Assembly (NCBI RefSeq): GCF_001449115.1
Contig: NZ_LAIJ01000009.1
Coordinates: 1,990,114-2,054,113 of the forward strand
Direction: 5' to 3'
DNA from: Occallatibacter gabretensis
GTDB taxonomy: Bacteria > Acidobacteriota > Terriglobia > Terriglobales > Acidobacteriaceae
Length of the DNA stretch: 64,000 bases
The translations under genes were made by a program, and so were the position numbers. Below the pieces are notes generated by a model. The model did no database searches, was not told where the DNA came from, and was given only the letters and a program-made list of their open reading frames with translations. Below, piece after piece: positions 8,943 through 18,578 of the stretch. Each line of letters starts with the position of its first letter. The stretch's first letter is position 1.

Positions 8943-11399
8943 ATGAGCGCCACCATCCCCGCCGTCACCAACCCACTTGCCGAGTCCATCAGCACCCAGC
9001 CCCTCCTCATCCGCCGCGCCGCAGTCCTCGGCGCCGGAACCATGGGTTCCCGCATCGCCGCTCATCTCGCCAACGCCGGCATCCCAGTCCTGCTCCTCGA
9101 CATCGTCCCTGAAGGCGCAAAATCCAAATCTGAGCTGGCAATCAAAGCCCTAGAAGCCCTCGCCAAATCCAAACCAGCCGCCTTCTACGATTCTTCCTTC
9201 GCCTCCCGCATCACCCCCGGCAACTTCGAAGAAGACCTGCCAAAACTCACCCAGTGCGACTGGATCATCGAAGCCGTCGCGGAAAATCTCGCCATCAAGC
9301 ACGCACTCCTTCAACGCGTCGTCCCGCACCTCGCCCCGCACGCCATCCTCACCACCAACACTTCGGGTTTACCAATAAGCCAGATCGCCGAAATACTCCC
9401 ATCCGAAGCAAAGAAAAAATTCTTCGGCACGCACTTCTTCAATCCGCCCCGCTACATGCGTCTGCTTGAAATCATCCCCACCCCGCAGACCGATCCCGCC
9501 CTCGCAGCATCCTTCGCCGCCTTTGCTGACCTCCACCTCGGCAAAGAAACCGTCTTCGCCAATGACACCCCAAACTTTATCGCCAACCGCATCGGCGTCT
9601 CCGTCATCTCCACCGCCGCCGCGCTCATGCTGGAGCAGGGCCTCACCATCGAAGAAGTAGACGCCCTGACCGGCCCCGCCATCGGCTGGCCGCGCACCGG
9701 AACCTTCCGCCTCGCCGATATGGTCGGTATCGACATCCTCGCTCACGTAGCAGCCAACTTCCCGCAGGGCGCAACGCAAAGCCCCTTCACGCCCATCCTT
9801 CAGGAAGTCGTTAAACGCGGCTGGCTAGGCGACAAGTCAGGTCAAGGCTTTTACAAAAAATCCCGCGCCGCCGATGGTTTCGAAGAACGCTCAGCACTCG
9901 ATCTCAAAACCCTCGAATACCGCCCTCTCGCCAAAGCCGCCATCCCCGCGCTCGACATGGCCAAGAGCGCCCCCAACACCGCCGAAAAGCTGCGCCTTCT
10001 CCTGGCTGCCGACCCAACAAAAGACAAAGCCGCCCGCTTCCTCTGGCCGCTTTTAGCCAATCTCTGGAACCTCTCGGCCTCGCTCATCGGCGAAGCCGCC
10101 AACGACGCCCCATCCATCGATGCCGCCATGCGCGCCGGCTTCAACTGGGAGCTCGGCCCCTTCCAGATGTGGGACGCAGCAGGCGTCAAAGAAACCGTCG
10201 CCCGCCTGAAGGAGTTAAATCTCCCCGTCCCTCCCGCCGCCGAAGAACTCCTGCAATCCAAAAACACATCCTGGTACGCCTCAGACGGCCCACAATGCTT
10301 CAATCCCGTCTCCAACCACTGGGAAACCATCCCCGCCCAGCCCGGCCACGCCCGCGTCGCCGACTTCCGCCGCAGTCACAAGGTCATCCGCTCCAACTCC
10401 GGCTGCTCGCTCGTTGATCTCGGCGACGGCATCGCCTGCATCGAGCTCCACACCCTCAAAAACGCCCTCGGCACAGACGTCACCAGCTTCATTGCCTCCG
10501 TCCTCAAGCCAGATTCGGAAGCCGTCCGCGACTTCTCCGGCTTCGTCATCTCCGGTGACCGCGAACACTTCTCCGTCGGCGCAAATCTCATGCAGCTGCT
10601 CCTCGCCGCGCAGGAAGGCGAGTGGGACGAGGTCCGCGGAGCCATCGCCGCCTTCCAGCGCATGACCTCCTCCATCAAGTTCTGCCCCCGCCCCGTCGTG
10701 ACAGCTCCGTTCGGAATGACCCTCGGCGGCGGAGCCGAAATCAATCTCCACGCCGCCCGCCGTCAGCCCCACGCCGAAACCTACATCGGCCTCGTCGAAG
10801 CTGGTGTCGGCGTCATCCCCGCCGGCGGAGGTACCAAGGAACTCCTACTGCGCTCCATCGACGCAGCTGCCGCCCTGGCGCCACCCGACCCCAAAGACCC
10901 ACCTTCCCGCTTCGCCCAATCCGCCGAGCTGCTCACCGCCCTCAAGCGCTCTCTCGAAACCATCGCCATGGCCAAGGTCTCCACCTCCGCCTTCGACGCC
11001 CGCTCGCTAGGCCTGATGGCCCCCTCAGACCGCATCACCCTCAACCGCGACCGCCTGCTCCTCGACGCCAAAGCCCAGGCCCAGGCCCTCGCCGAATCCG
11101 GCTATGCGGCTCCAATCCCGCGCACCCAGATTCCCGCTCCCGGTCTCGCCGCCCTGGCCACGCTTGAAACCGGCATCTATCTCATGGGCGAAGCCGGCTT
11201 TGCCTCCGAGCACGACCAGAAGGTCGCAAAGTGGGCCGCCTACATCCTCTCCGGAGGCCGCATCACCGCCGGCGCCCTAATCTCCGAGCAATACCTCCTC
11301 GACCTCGAGCTCGAAGCCTTCCTCTCCCTCTCCGGCGAACGCAAAACCCAGGAACGCATCGCCCACACCCTCAAAACCGGCAAGCCATTGCGAAATTAA
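8943..11399 (+). CDS. fadN: 3-hydroxyacyl-CoA dehydrogenase / enoyl-CoA hydratase fusion, FadN type
   Basis: 818 aa in the order of Bacillus FadN: dehydrogenase first, crotonase last. The NAD site VLGAGTMGSRIAAHLANAG is at about 28-46. The catalytic region FFGTHFFNPPRYMRLLEIIPT contains the active His, and DTPNFIANRIG starts the C-terminal dehydrogenase domain. Residues about 480-720 form the hydratase part, with SVGANLMQLL as the oxyanion region and GMTLGGGAEINLHAARRQPHAETYIGLVEAGVGVIPAGGG. It should hydrate enoyl-CoA and oxidise hydroxyacyl-CoA in beta-oxidation. The matching thiolase is 1.9 kb downstream on the same strand, separated by repeats and two small genes. The start is ATG with AGGAG upstream. 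Confidence 0.92.
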   Translation: MSATIPAVTNPLAESISTQPLLIRRAAVLGAGTMGSRIAAHLANAGIPVLLLDIVPEGAKSKSELAIKALEALAKSKPAAFYDSSFASRITPGNFEEDLPKLTQCDWIIEAVAENLAIKHALLQRVVPHLAPHAILTTNTSGLPISQIAEILPSEAKKKFFGTHFFNPPRYMRLLEIIPTPQTDPALAASFAAFADLHLGKETVFANDTPNFIANRIGVSVISTAAALMLEQGLTIEEVDALTGPAIGWPRTGTFRLADMVGIDILAHVAANFPQGATQSPFTPILQEVVKRGWLGDKSGQGFYKKSRAADGFEERSALDLKTLEYRPLAKAAIPALDMAKSAPNTAEKLRLLLAADPTKDKAARFLWPLLANLWNLSASLIGEAANDAPSIDAAMRAGFNWELGPFQMWDAAGVKETVARLKELNLPVPPAAEELLQSKNTSWYASDGPQCFNPVSNHWETIPAQPGHARVADFRRSHKVIRSNSGCSLVDLGDGIACIELHTLKNALGTDVTSFIASVLKPDSEAVRDFSGFVISGDREHFSVGANLMQLLLAAQEGEWDEVRGAIAAFQRMTSSIKFCPRPVVTAPFGMTLGGGAEINLHAARRQPHAETYIGLVEAGVGVIPAGGGTKELLLRSIDAAAALAPPDPKDPPSRFAQSAELLTALKRSLETIAMAKVSTSAFDARSLGLMAPSDRITLNRDRLLLDAKAQAQALAESGYAAPIPRTQIPAPGLAALATLETGIYLMGEAGFASEHDQKVAKWAAYILSGGRITAGALISEQYLLDLELEAFLSLSGERKTQERIAHTLKTGKPLRN

Positions 11400-11410
11400 G
11401 AAATGGTTTG

Positions 11411-11633
11411 TCATCCTGACCCCTGGCCGCCGCTCTCCCACAAAGACTTGTCATCCCGAACGGAGCCGTTTTCTTCAGGCGAAGTGAGGGATCTGCGGTA
11501 GCTCTTCGCTCGTTCCACCCCAACATTCGGGTGCCCCAGGTCCCTGTCGCTGGGACCTGGAATACCACAAAAGCAAACCTGCGATCGTGGGTAGGGTGGG
11601 ATAGCACTCCCGTCTGCTCCCCACCAACGACCC
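11411..11633. repeat. Dispersed intergenic repeat, copy 1
   Basis: Contains the CATCCCGAAC...GAGGGATCTGC half (from 11411) and the GTGGGATAGCACTCCC core at 11596-11611, continuing into CCCACCAACGACC. The stretch 11596-11632 matches 12081-12118 with about one substitution and one indel. No ORF of interest lies inside. It follows the FadN gene directly. Confidence 0.8.
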
Positions 11634-12008
11634 TCACGCTTGCATTGGCGGAATAGCTTCCGCAAGCACACTTTGTATAGGCCGGTTCTTATACACGCAA
11701 AAGTAATAAATCAGTGCTCCGATGATGCTTGTGAAGACCAAGAGAACTAGCCACAACCCCTTCGACCAAATCGGCAGATTACTTGTAAATGCGCAATCCA
11801 AAATCATTCCGAGCCAAGCCACAGTAATGCCAATCGCGAAGAACGAGCCAATCAGACAAGGAAGAATCCAGACGGCCAGCGGCCACGTTTCGATCGCATT
11901 GGAGGTGTCGAAGCCGCACAGAACAGCGACGATGCAGAAGGCCAGCATAATTCCAATTAAGGAAGGGGTACGAATAAACACAATCCGGTAGAAGGTTCGC
12001 AGTGCCAT
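11634..12008 (-). CDS. Small integral membrane protein of unknown function
   Basis: 124 aa with about four hydrophobic segments (SLIGIMLAFCIVAVLCGF, WPLAVWILPCLIGSFFAIGITVAWLGMIL, GLWLVLLVFTSIIGALIYYFCVY). No family recognised. The C-terminal WxKGLWLVLLVFTSIIGALIYYFCVYKN resembles the hydrophobic end of small phospholipase-D-nuclease-like N-terminal membrane proteins. Its 3' end runs into repeat copy 1 and its upstream side faces repeat copy 2, so it is an island between two copies of the same element, on the opposite strand to the neighbouring fad genes. Codon use is less GC-biased than in the neighbours, hinting at a different history. Confidence 0.65.
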   Translation of the reverse strand: MALRTFYRIVFIRTPSLIGIMLAFCIVAVLCGFDTSNAIETWPLAVWILPCLIGSFFAIGITVAWLGMILDCAFTSNLPIWSKGLWLVLLVFTSIIGALIYYFCVYKNRPIQSVLAEAIPPMQA

Positions 12009-12058
12009 TTAAGTTCTCGCTAGTTCGGCGTCGATTGTAAAGAAATTGGTTCAGTCTA

Positions 12059-12180
12059 GGCGCATCTTTTTCGCGCATGGGTGGGATAGCACTCCCGTCC
12101 GCTCTCCCACCAACGACCATCATCCTGACCGTAGCCGTTCTTCAGTCAGAGGGAAGGACCTACTTCTGCTTTTATCGGAG
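12059..12180. repeat. Dispersed intergenic repeat, copy 2
   Basis: Runs from the small hairpin GCGCATCTTTTTCGCGCAT (12061 on) through GTGGGATAGCACTCCC (12081-12096) and CCCACCAACGACC to the CATCCTGACC...GAAGGACCTACTTC half (ends about 12175). Its order equals the reverse complement of copy 3 at 34.3 kb, which shows that both halves form one composite element. Two short hairpins made of GGGGCC/GGCCCC and CGGGC/GCCCG follow at 12185-12240. Confidence 0.8.
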
Positions 12181-12299
12181 GGAGCCGGGGCCTTCAGGCC
12201 CCGGAATAACAATCGCGAAAAATCGGGCCTTTATGCCCGGAGACAAAAGCGGCTCAAAGGCAGTTGCCTTTCCACCCCATCCCGCATAAAGTTTCCCTG

Positions 12300-12896
12300 A
12301 TGCTTGTACGACGCGGATTCTTGATCGCCATCTTCGCTGCGGCCCTCAGTTCCGCTCAGCAACCCCTGCCGTCCAATCTCGTCACCACCGGACACCACCC
12401 CCTCAACGGCACAGACCTGCCTTACACCATCCACCACCTCCCCATCAGCTCATTTCCCGATCTCCCCGCCCCCACCGCGGACACCCTTACCCGCCGCGGC
12501 TGCCTCATCCCACAATCCGCAGAAGCGCACCACCCGGAAAACGTCATTCACGGCAGCTTCGAGCACCCCGGCTCCTCGGACTGGGCCGTACTCTGCACGG
12601 AGAAGGATGGCGGCGTCTCCCTGTTCGTATTTTTTTCAAGTGATCCGGCTGCACCAGCTATTGTCGAGAGCGCACCCGAGCAAAGTTTTCTCCGCCCGCT
12701 CCCCAATCAGAGGGAACTCGGCTTCGGCCTCGCCATCGACGCAGCCTCACCGGCCCGCGTCCATGAAGCCCAGTTAAGCCTCACGCCTCGGCCGCCGCGC
12801 CCCGACCACGATTCCATCTCCGAGTCCTACGTGGATGGACCGACCGTCTACCGCTACTTCTCAGGCGGCGCATGGACCAGGCTGCCGCTGCCCTGA
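12300..12896 (+). CDS. Secreted protein of unknown function
   Basis: 198 aa from ATG 12300. The signal peptide is MLVRRGFLIAIFAAALSSAQ. The mature part includes LTRRGCLIPQSAEAHHPENVIHGSFEHPGSSDWAVLCTEKDGGVSLFVFF, a pattern (RGCxIPQ...NVIxGxFxxxGxxDWAVLC) often seen in secreted acidobacterial proteins, perhaps as a beta-sheet domain. No enzyme motif is visible. A 13-bp perfect hairpin lies about 90 nt after the stop. Confidence 0.75.
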   Translation: MLVRRGFLIAIFAAALSSAQQPLPSNLVTTGHHPLNGTDLPYTIHHLPISSFPDLPAPTADTLTRRGCLIPQSAEAHHPENVIHGSFEHPGSSDWAVLCTEKDGGVSLFVFFSSDPAAPAIVESAPEQSFLRPLPNQRELGFGLAIDAASPARVHEAQLSLTPRPPRPDHDSISESYVDGPTVYRYFSGGAWTRLPLP

Positions 12897-13333
12897 TTCA
12901 GTCCCGAAAAATATTTCTCAAATCTGTGGAAAACCCTTGCGTAGAATTAACCCCGTTTGTGAAACACTCATACTCAGCAGGAAGAAAACGGCCCGAATCC
13001 ATACGGATTCGGGCCGTCTGGTTCAGGGACGGTACGGTACCCCTCCCCCATCCCCCCTGCACCAGAATCGGTGCAAATGATCCCATGTTGCCCTTGAGCA
13101 GTTGCACAGTCCTGAAATGAAGATCGCATAAAGATTTTTATAGGAAGTGTGCTGCCGCCTATAACCGGCAGAAAAATAAATAACTTAGAAATCTGTGCTG
13201 CACAGGATAACTCGCAACAATCACCCTGGAACCGAAATTTGACGCCTGCATGGCTGCCCATCTATCAATGTCGCAGCAGCCAGGTGGTCTTTATCTGATC
13301 TCTGACCCCTGATCTCTGATCTACGGAGTCCCC
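12897..13333. other. Intergenic region with hairpin and phrase repeat
   Basis: 437 bp. It contains the hairpin at 12988-13017, a C-rich patch near 13040-13060, and a GATCTCTGA phrase repeat (about 13297-13321) just before the thiolase ribosome site. No gene seen. The promoter for the thiolase probably lies within 13100-13290, but I cannot place it. Confidence 0.5.
12988..13017. terminator. Perfect 13-bp hairpin, likely terminator
   Basis: Arms ACGGCCCGAATCC and GGATTCGGGCCGT with loop ATAC. On the minus strand it is followed by TTTTCTT, on the plus strand by CTGGTTC. It therefore looks like a better terminator for minus-strand transcripts, although the gene that ends here is on the plus strand. 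Confidence 0.6.
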
Positions 13334-14518
13334 ATGCTCGAAGCCGTAATCGTCAGCGCCGTTCGCACTCCCGTTGGCCGCGCCCCCAAAGGCACACTCG
13401 CCACCACCCGCCCGGATGATCTCGCCTCTATTGCCATCACCGGAGCTTTGGACAAGGTTCCCGCGCTCGACAAATCTGAAGTCGGCGACGTGATCCTCGG
13501 CTGCGCCCAGCCTGAAGGCGAAGCCGGCTTCAACATGGCGCGTTTTGCCGCCCTCCGCGCCGGCCTGCCGGTCGAGGTCTCCGGAGTGACCGTAAACCGC
13601 CTCTGCGCCTCCGGCCTCGAAGCCATTGCCCAGGCCGACATGCGCATTCGGTCGGGCTCAGAAAAAGTAGTCATCGCCGGCGGAGCCGAATCGATGAGCC
13701 TCATTCCAATGGGCGGCCTCAAGCCCAGCCCGAACCCCTGGCTCGCCGAAAATTACCCCGCCAGCCTGCTCACTATGGGCCTCACCGCCGAGCGCGTAGC
13801 AAAGCATTACAACATCAGCCGCGAAGACCAGGACGCCTTCGCCCTCGCAAGCCACCAGAAGGCACTGGCCGCACAGTCCGCAGGCCGATTCGCCAACGAG
13901 CTAGTAACAGTAAAAATCACCACAGCCATTCCCGGCACAAAAGCAGGCAAGCCAGTCGTTACGGAGACAGATTTCACCGCCGACGAAGGCCCACGCGCCG
14001 ACACATCCGCCGAAGCCCTGGCCAAACTCAAGCCGGTCTTCCACGCCAAGGGGTCGGTCACAGCAGGGAACTCCTCACAGACCTCAGACGGAGCCGCAGC
14101 CACAATCCTCATCGAAGCCAGCCGCGCAAAAGAACTCGGCCTCAAGCCACTCGCCCGCCTGGTAGCCTACGCTGCCGCCGGCTGCCTGCCGGAAGAGATG
14201 GGCGTAGGCCCGATTTTTGCCATTCCCAAAGTCCTCAAACTTGCCGGCCTAACCCTCGACCAGATCGAACTCATCGAACTCAACGAAGCCTTCGCATCGC
14301 AATCCCTAGCCGTGATCCGAGAACTCGGCATCGACCCATCAAAGGTCAACGTAAACGGCGGCGCAATCGCCCTCGGCCACCCGCTCGGCTGCACCGGCGC
14401 AAAGCTGACGGCGACGTTGCTAGGCGAAATGCAGCGCCGCAACGCCCGCTACGGCATGGTCACAATGTGCGCAGGCGGCGGCATGGGCGCAGCAGGAATT
14501 TTCGAAAGGTTGAGCTAG
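13334..14518 (+). CDS. fadA: Acetyl-CoA acyltransferase (thiolase)
   Basis: 394 aa, the normal thiolase length. The nucleophile Cys91 is in [10 protein letters not shown], the His in GHPLGCTG is about 349, and the second Cys in [14 protein letters not shown] is about 379. It cleaves 3-ketoacyl-CoA with CoA in beta-oxidation, and pairs logically with the FadN-like enzyme upstream. A biosynthetic acetoacetyl-CoA thiolase role cannot be excluded from motifs alone. The start ATG has GGAG five bases upstream. Its stop overlaps the stop of the convergent frameshifted gene by a few bases. Confidence 0.93.
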   Translation: MLEAVIVSAVRTPVGRAPKGTLATTRPDDLASIAITGALDKVPALDKSEVGDVILGCAQPEGEAGFNMARFAALRAGLPVEVSGVTVNRLCASGLEAIAQADMRIRSGSEKVVIAGGAESMSLIPMGGLKPSPNPWLAENYPASLLTMGLTAERVAKHYNISREDQDAFALASHQKALAAQSAGRFANELVTVKITTAIPGTKAGKPVVTETDFTADEGPRADTSAEALAKLKPVFHAKGSVTAGNSSQTSDGAAATILIEASRAKELGLKPLARLVAYAAAGCLPEEMGVGPIFAIPKVLKLAGLTLDQIELIELNEAFASQSLAVIRELGIDPSKVNVNGGAIALGHPLGCTGAKLTATLLGEMQRRNARYGMVTMCAGGGMGAAGIFERLS

Positions 14519-15596
14519 TTGCTAGATTCAGCCGCTGGAGTCTCGGACATTTCTTCTTTTATTGGCAGGGTAAAGAAGCCGGCGAACAAGGTGCGAATCT
14601 CGCTTGTCGGTTTATCACCGCTCGTGACGTCCACTAGAAGAGCAAGCATTTGCATTCGGTGATAGGTGCGCACTGTGATCTGCCACAACAGCTGATCCTG
14701 CAATTCAGGTACGGTGCGCACACCAACAAGAAAATCGGCATTGTACCCTTCGGACTGAATTGTCTCGCGTGCTTCAATGGCATGTTGAACAGCTTCTTCC
14801 GTGACATCCCCAATGGCGCCGCGAGCGATAAGTTCGGACCAGCAGCGATTGAAAAAGAGCATGGTGTTGTTGCGAGCGGACGAACATCCCAAGCGGGCAG
14901 AACGCTCAGCTTTTCCAGCTGCTTGATGGCGAAGAGCACATTTATGTCTGCCAGTTTGTAATTTGGCTGCTCGGTAAGCGGCGTAAGCGCGCCAAGCCCG
15001 AGAACCCATCGCAGAACAGTAAAGCACTCCCAGGATTGAAAGGCTCGCTGCTTCAGCTCTTGAGGCCAGTGGCCATCGGGCGCGAGAAGAATGTCGCGCA
15101 ACTCTGGTTCGAGGTTGTCGCGAAGGTTGAGCTCAGCCAGCCGGTCGAGAAGTACGCGGCGCGTAATGACTTCGATGTCTTCCGGTAACTCCTTTTCCAT
15201 GCCAATTTCACTACTGAGACGTTCGAGCAAAATAGCCAGGAGGCAGGCCTCGCGGTAGATGGCGAGCTTTGTTGTGGCGGGAACGGCAGGATTGTCGCGG
15301 TCTTGCGCGCGTCTTTCGAGCCTGCGTTGAAGAATGCCGACAAGGATGAAAATGAGAAGGAAGAATGGGATTATGCCCCATACGATCAGATTGCCGATCC
15401 TGCCGAAGTCAAGGGACAGGCCGAGGAATAGATTGCTGTAAAAGACCACTATGGCAATCAGGTAGGCCAGAAATAACAGGAGCCGCAATAGGTTTAGGCG
15501 GGCTCGCGGGTCGCGGCGTGAGCGGCGCAGTGCGACCCATAAAGCCATCCAGCCCTGTTTACTGAACCAGAACAACCAGAACTTATGGGGGCTCAT
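14515..15596 (-). pseudogene. Membrane protein of unknown function, interrupted by one frameshift
   Basis: Two overlapping reading frames join into one protein of about 360 aa. The N-terminal part (from 15596) has two membrane segments (LNLLRLLLFLAYLIAIVVFYSNLF and IGNLIVWGIIPFFLLIFILVGIL) and a soluble region ending ...LEKLSVLPAWDVRPL near 14880. The sense then continues in the next frame as NNTMLFFNRCWSELIARGAIGDVTEEAVQHAIEARETIQSEGYNADFLVGVRTVPELQDQLLWQI, ending at 14515. The switch is -1 in the direction of transcription, as from one lost base near 14875-14885. Function unknown. It may be a real broken gene or a sequencing error. Confidence 0.7.
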
Positions 15597-15631
15597 GCAA
15601 TGAAGGTATCGAACGCCGCGTCACTTTGCCA

Positions 15632-17263
15632 TCATTTTGCAGGCGTGAGCTTAAGCGTATAGGCATACTGGCAGCTAGCACCAGAGGGCAGCGTGACCGT
15701 GAGCGCATCCGCACCCTGCGTCCACTTCACCTTATCGCTGGAGCCAATCAATTCCACGCCGCCGACCGGAAAGCCAGCAGCCTCATGCGCCCAACCAAGC
15801 GAATGAATTACAGCCTTGCCATCTTTCGGGCAAGCCATGCCAATGGCATAGACCGCGCCGCCCTTGGCCGTGAAGCGGAAGTCCTGCGACGTGTAGGGGC
15901 GTGTGTCGGTATCGGTGAAGGTGCCGGCCTTGATCTGCGTCGGGCCTTCGCCGAAGGTGACCCACGGCGTAGTGGAGTAAATAGCATCGCCATTGACCTT
16001 GAGCCATGCGCCAATAGCCTGCAGGCGTTCGCGCGCCTCGTCAGGAATGGTGCCGTCTGCCCTGGGGCCGATGTTGAGGAGCAGGTTGCCGTTTTTGCTC
16101 ACGATATCAACGAGCTGATGAATGATTTGTTCCGAGGTTTTGTATGTATCGTGCTCCACGTAACCCCAGCTTGCATTTGAGATGGAGGTGTCAGTCTGCC
16201 AATGCGCTGGCTGAATCTTGTCCTGCGCACCGCGCTCAAAGTCGCGTGTCCCCGCCTTCCACGGCAGGTCGTCGATCTTGATGTCAATGGCCGCGCCGAA
16301 GTGATTAGCGGCAGCGTAGTTGTAATAGAAGGCGGCAAATGTGGTCATCTCGCGGCGGTAGCCAGGCTGGCCTGCCCACCAGTCGAAGTAGAAGACCTCA
16401 GGGTGGTACTTCTGGACAAGCTCAGAGGCGCGGGCAAGCCAGTCGCGGGCAAACTCAGGCGAGACATAGGTGAAGTCCTGCTGCATAAAGTCGGAGTCGC
16501 CGCCATCAATGCGATGGTGTGCTGGTCCGTAAAGCGAAGCATATTTCGGATCGTTAACGTCCGAGCGGATGGCGCGGCCGCCGTCGAGGAACCAGTCGTG
16601 CTCAGCGCGATGATAGCTCAAGCCAAAGTGCAGGCCCTGCGCACGGATGGCTTTGGAGAGCTCGCCGAGCGTGTCGCGCTTGGGACCCATCTTGACGACG
16701 GTCCAATCAGAAAGCGCGGAGTCATACATGGCAAAGCCGTCATGGTGTTCAGCGACGGGGATGACGTACTGCGCGCCGGATTGCTTGAAGAGCTCAGCCC
16801 ACTGGTTGGCGTCAAACTTTTCCGCTTTGAAAAGCGGGATGAGGTCCTTATAACCCTTGGATTCGTCACCGTTGGCAAAGTGGTCGCGATAATTTTTGTA
16901 GGCACCCTCTTTGGGGTAGTACATGTTGCGCGGATACCACTCGTTCTCCGCCGCAGGAACCGAGTAAACGCCCCAGTGGATGAAGATGCCGAATTTGGCG
17001 TCTTTGTACCATTGCGGCTGCTGGTATTTGCCGATCATGGTTTCCCAGTCGGCGCGATAGGGACCTTGGTCGGCAATCCGGTCGGTTTCCGCGAGAACCT
17101 TGGCTCGGGTCGCATCGTACTTGGCAACGGACTGCTGCCATTCGCGGTCAATTTCCGCAGCGGACTTGGTTTCGCGCGTAGGCGCGAGGGGATCAGACTG
17201 AGCAGTGAGAAGCGTGGCAGCGGCGAGAACAGTCAGAGGAGCGAGGCGAACCAGATTTACCAT
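15632..17263 (-). CDS. Secreted alpha-L-fucosidase, glycoside hydrolase family 29
   Basis: 543 aa with a signal peptide (MVNLVRLAPLTVLAAATLLTAQ). GH29 marks in order: WYKDAKFGIFIHWGVYSVPA, FDANQWAELFKQSGAQYVIPVAEHHDGFAMYDSALSDW, LHFGLSYHRAEHDW, and EVFYFDWWAGQP, where the Asp is the likely nucleophile. NGNLLLNIGPRADGTIP follows, and a C-terminal beta domain ends the protein. It should release L-fucose from plant or microbial polysaccharides, in line with the plant-litter lifestyle of soil acidobacteria. It stands alone, with no sugar-uptake gene beside it. Confidence 0.93.
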   Translation of the reverse strand: MVNLVRLAPLTVLAAATLLTAQSDPLAPTRETKSAAEIDREWQQSVAKYDATRAKVLAETDRIADQGPYRADWETMIGKYQQPQWYKDAKFGIFIHWGVYSVPAAENEWYPRNMYYPKEGAYKNYRDHFANGDESKGYKDLIPLFKAEKFDANQWAELFKQSGAQYVIPVAEHHDGFAMYDSALSDWTVVKMGPKRDTLGELSKAIRAQGLHFGLSYHRAEHDWFLDGGRAIRSDVNDPKYASLYGPAHHRIDGGDSDFMQQDFTYVSPEFARDWLARASELVQKYHPEVFYFDWWAGQPGYRREMTTFAAFYYNYAAANHFGAAIDIKIDDLPWKAGTRDFERGAQDKIQPAHWQTDTSISNASWGYVEHDTYKTSEQIIHQLVDIVSKNGNLLLNIGPRADGTIPDEARERLQAIGAWLKVNGDAIYSTTPWVTFGEGPTQIKAGTFTDTDTRPYTSQDFRFTAKGGAVYAIGMACPKDGKAVIHSLGWAHEAAGFPVGGVELIGSSDKVKWTQGADALTVTLPSGASCQYAYTLKLTPAK

Positions 17264-17358
17264 AGGGTCGCAGATTAAATGGCGGGCGGCTTAGATGTAA
17301 ACGGAGGTAGGAAGCGACTACGCGGTATACGGATCTGTTGATTGGCGCTAGTGCAGAG

Positions 17359-18048
17359 CTACTTCGCCATGCCGACAAGCATGAGCGGGCTGGGCGTGGC
17401 TCGGCAGCCGGAGTTGGAGGCGAAGGATTGCGTCGAGCCGTCAGCGAAGGTGACGGCATTCAGCGTGATGGAGTCGAGGAGAACGAAGCCCGGGAGATAA
17501 AGATCGCCTGAGACTGTGTTGTTATCGCCGGAAGCAAATTGGACGGTCAGTGTACGAGTCAGGAGCGGACGTGGAGATGAATCTGGATTCGGAACACGGT
17601 AGAGAAATTCGCCAGGGGAGTCATCGTCGTCGTGTTTTCGTTCACGTGCCTGAAGAAGAGTCGTTCCCTTATTTGGACCTGAGCCAAGAGCGGTGACGGA
17701 TGCTGAAACGATGCGCTGATCCTGTGGATTGTGCAGTGTGAGGCTGGGGCTCATGAAGGGCTGCGAGGACGTTTTCTCATCCTTCTGAGCACGGAGGATG
17801 TGCAGGCGGCCACCCTGGCGAGCTTCCATGGCGATGGGGCAGCGGCTGACGGCATGTTCAAGCTCCGCCGCAGCGAGTTTTTGAGCTTCGGCGGTGAGTT
17901 TTTGATCGATTGGATTGCTGCTGGTGCCCAATCCTTCCATGCCTGCGACTCCGAAGCTCTGGTTCGCATTCTGGTGAGGCGGCGTGTACTGGGCGTGGAG
18001 GCTCGCGGCGTAGAGGAGTATGACAGGCAGGAACAAGGCCGGTTTCAT
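17359..18048 (-). CDS. Secreted protein of unknown function
   Basis: 229 aa from ATG 18048, chosen because AGGAGG lies just upstream and the protein then begins with a signal peptide (MKPALFLPVILLYAASLHAQ). The mature part has an Ala/Glu-rich helix (DQKLTAEAQKLAAAELEHAVSRCPIAMEARQGG) and a beta-rich half with LTVQFASGDNNTVSGDLYLPGFVLLDSITLNAVTFADGS. No family motif that I can name. It is separated from the fucosidase by about 95 bp and may be cotranscribed. Confidence 0.75.
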   Translation of the reverse strand: MKPALFLPVILLYAASLHAQYTPPHQNANQSFGVAGMEGLGTSSNPIDQKLTAEAQKLAAAELEHAVSRCPIAMEARQGGRLHILRAQKDEKTSSQPFMSPSLTLHNPQDQRIVSASVTALGSGPNKGTTLLQARERKHDDDDSPGEFLYRVPNPDSSPRPLLTRTLTVQFASGDNNTVSGDLYLPGFVLLDSITLNAVTFADGSTQSFASNSGCRATPSPLMLVGMAK

Positions 18049-18191
18049 CGCATGCCTCCTATGAGAAATGGCGGACAGGAACACCATACGCCGGGCGGCA
18101 TGGGGACGCAACGATTAAGCGTGGTGGAGCGGGGCGTATGTTAGTGTTTCAGTACGGGCGTAGCTTTACGGTGCGGCCGGGCATCGAACGC

Positions 18192-18578
18192 ATGTCTCAG
18201 CAGCCTGAAGTGACGACAATTTCCCCGGAACCAATGGCTCCTCCGATTATGGGACCGATCGTGGCGGACCCGGCCCGGCAGAAAGCTGCGGGAGGCACTC
18301 CGCAGAATCCCAATCATGGCCACGGCCCGCAGCGCATTCCGCACTGGCTGGAGCGCGCGGAGCTGTTTCTGCGTGTTCTGCTGCGGATGTATATCGGTAT
18401 CGCCGTGGCGTACGTGCCATGGTCGCATCTGTTCTGGGATCAGAATCCACTGTTTACGCGGTTTCCCTCTCTGTCGGTGTATGCCGCGCATGGAGCGGTA
18501 CGGGGCTTGATCTCAGGATTGGGATTACTGAATCTGTGGATTGCGTTCCGCGATGCAGTCCGGCACAGGGACGGATAA
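18192..18578 (+). CDS. Small membrane protein of unknown function
   Basis: 128 aa if started at ATG 18192; a longer form from 18138 is open. After a Pro-rich soluble N-terminus (PEVTTISPEPMAPPIMGPIV) come one or two membrane segments (LERAELFLRVLLRMYIGIAVAYVPW and VRGLISGLGLLNLWIAF). It ends one base before the LOG-family gene, so the two are surely cotranscribed and perhaps translationally coupled. Function unknown. Confidence 0.7.
   Translation: MSQQPEVTTISPEPMAPPIMGPIVADPARQKAAGGTPQNPNHGHGPQRIPHWLERAELFLRVLLRMYIGIAVAYVPWSHLFWDQNPLFTRFPSLSVYAAHGAVRGLISGLGLLNLWIAFRDAVRHRDG

Noticed and set aside
16202..17278. 358-aa plus-strand frame
   Set aside because: Lies opposite the GH29 fucosidase, whose motifs are unmistakable.
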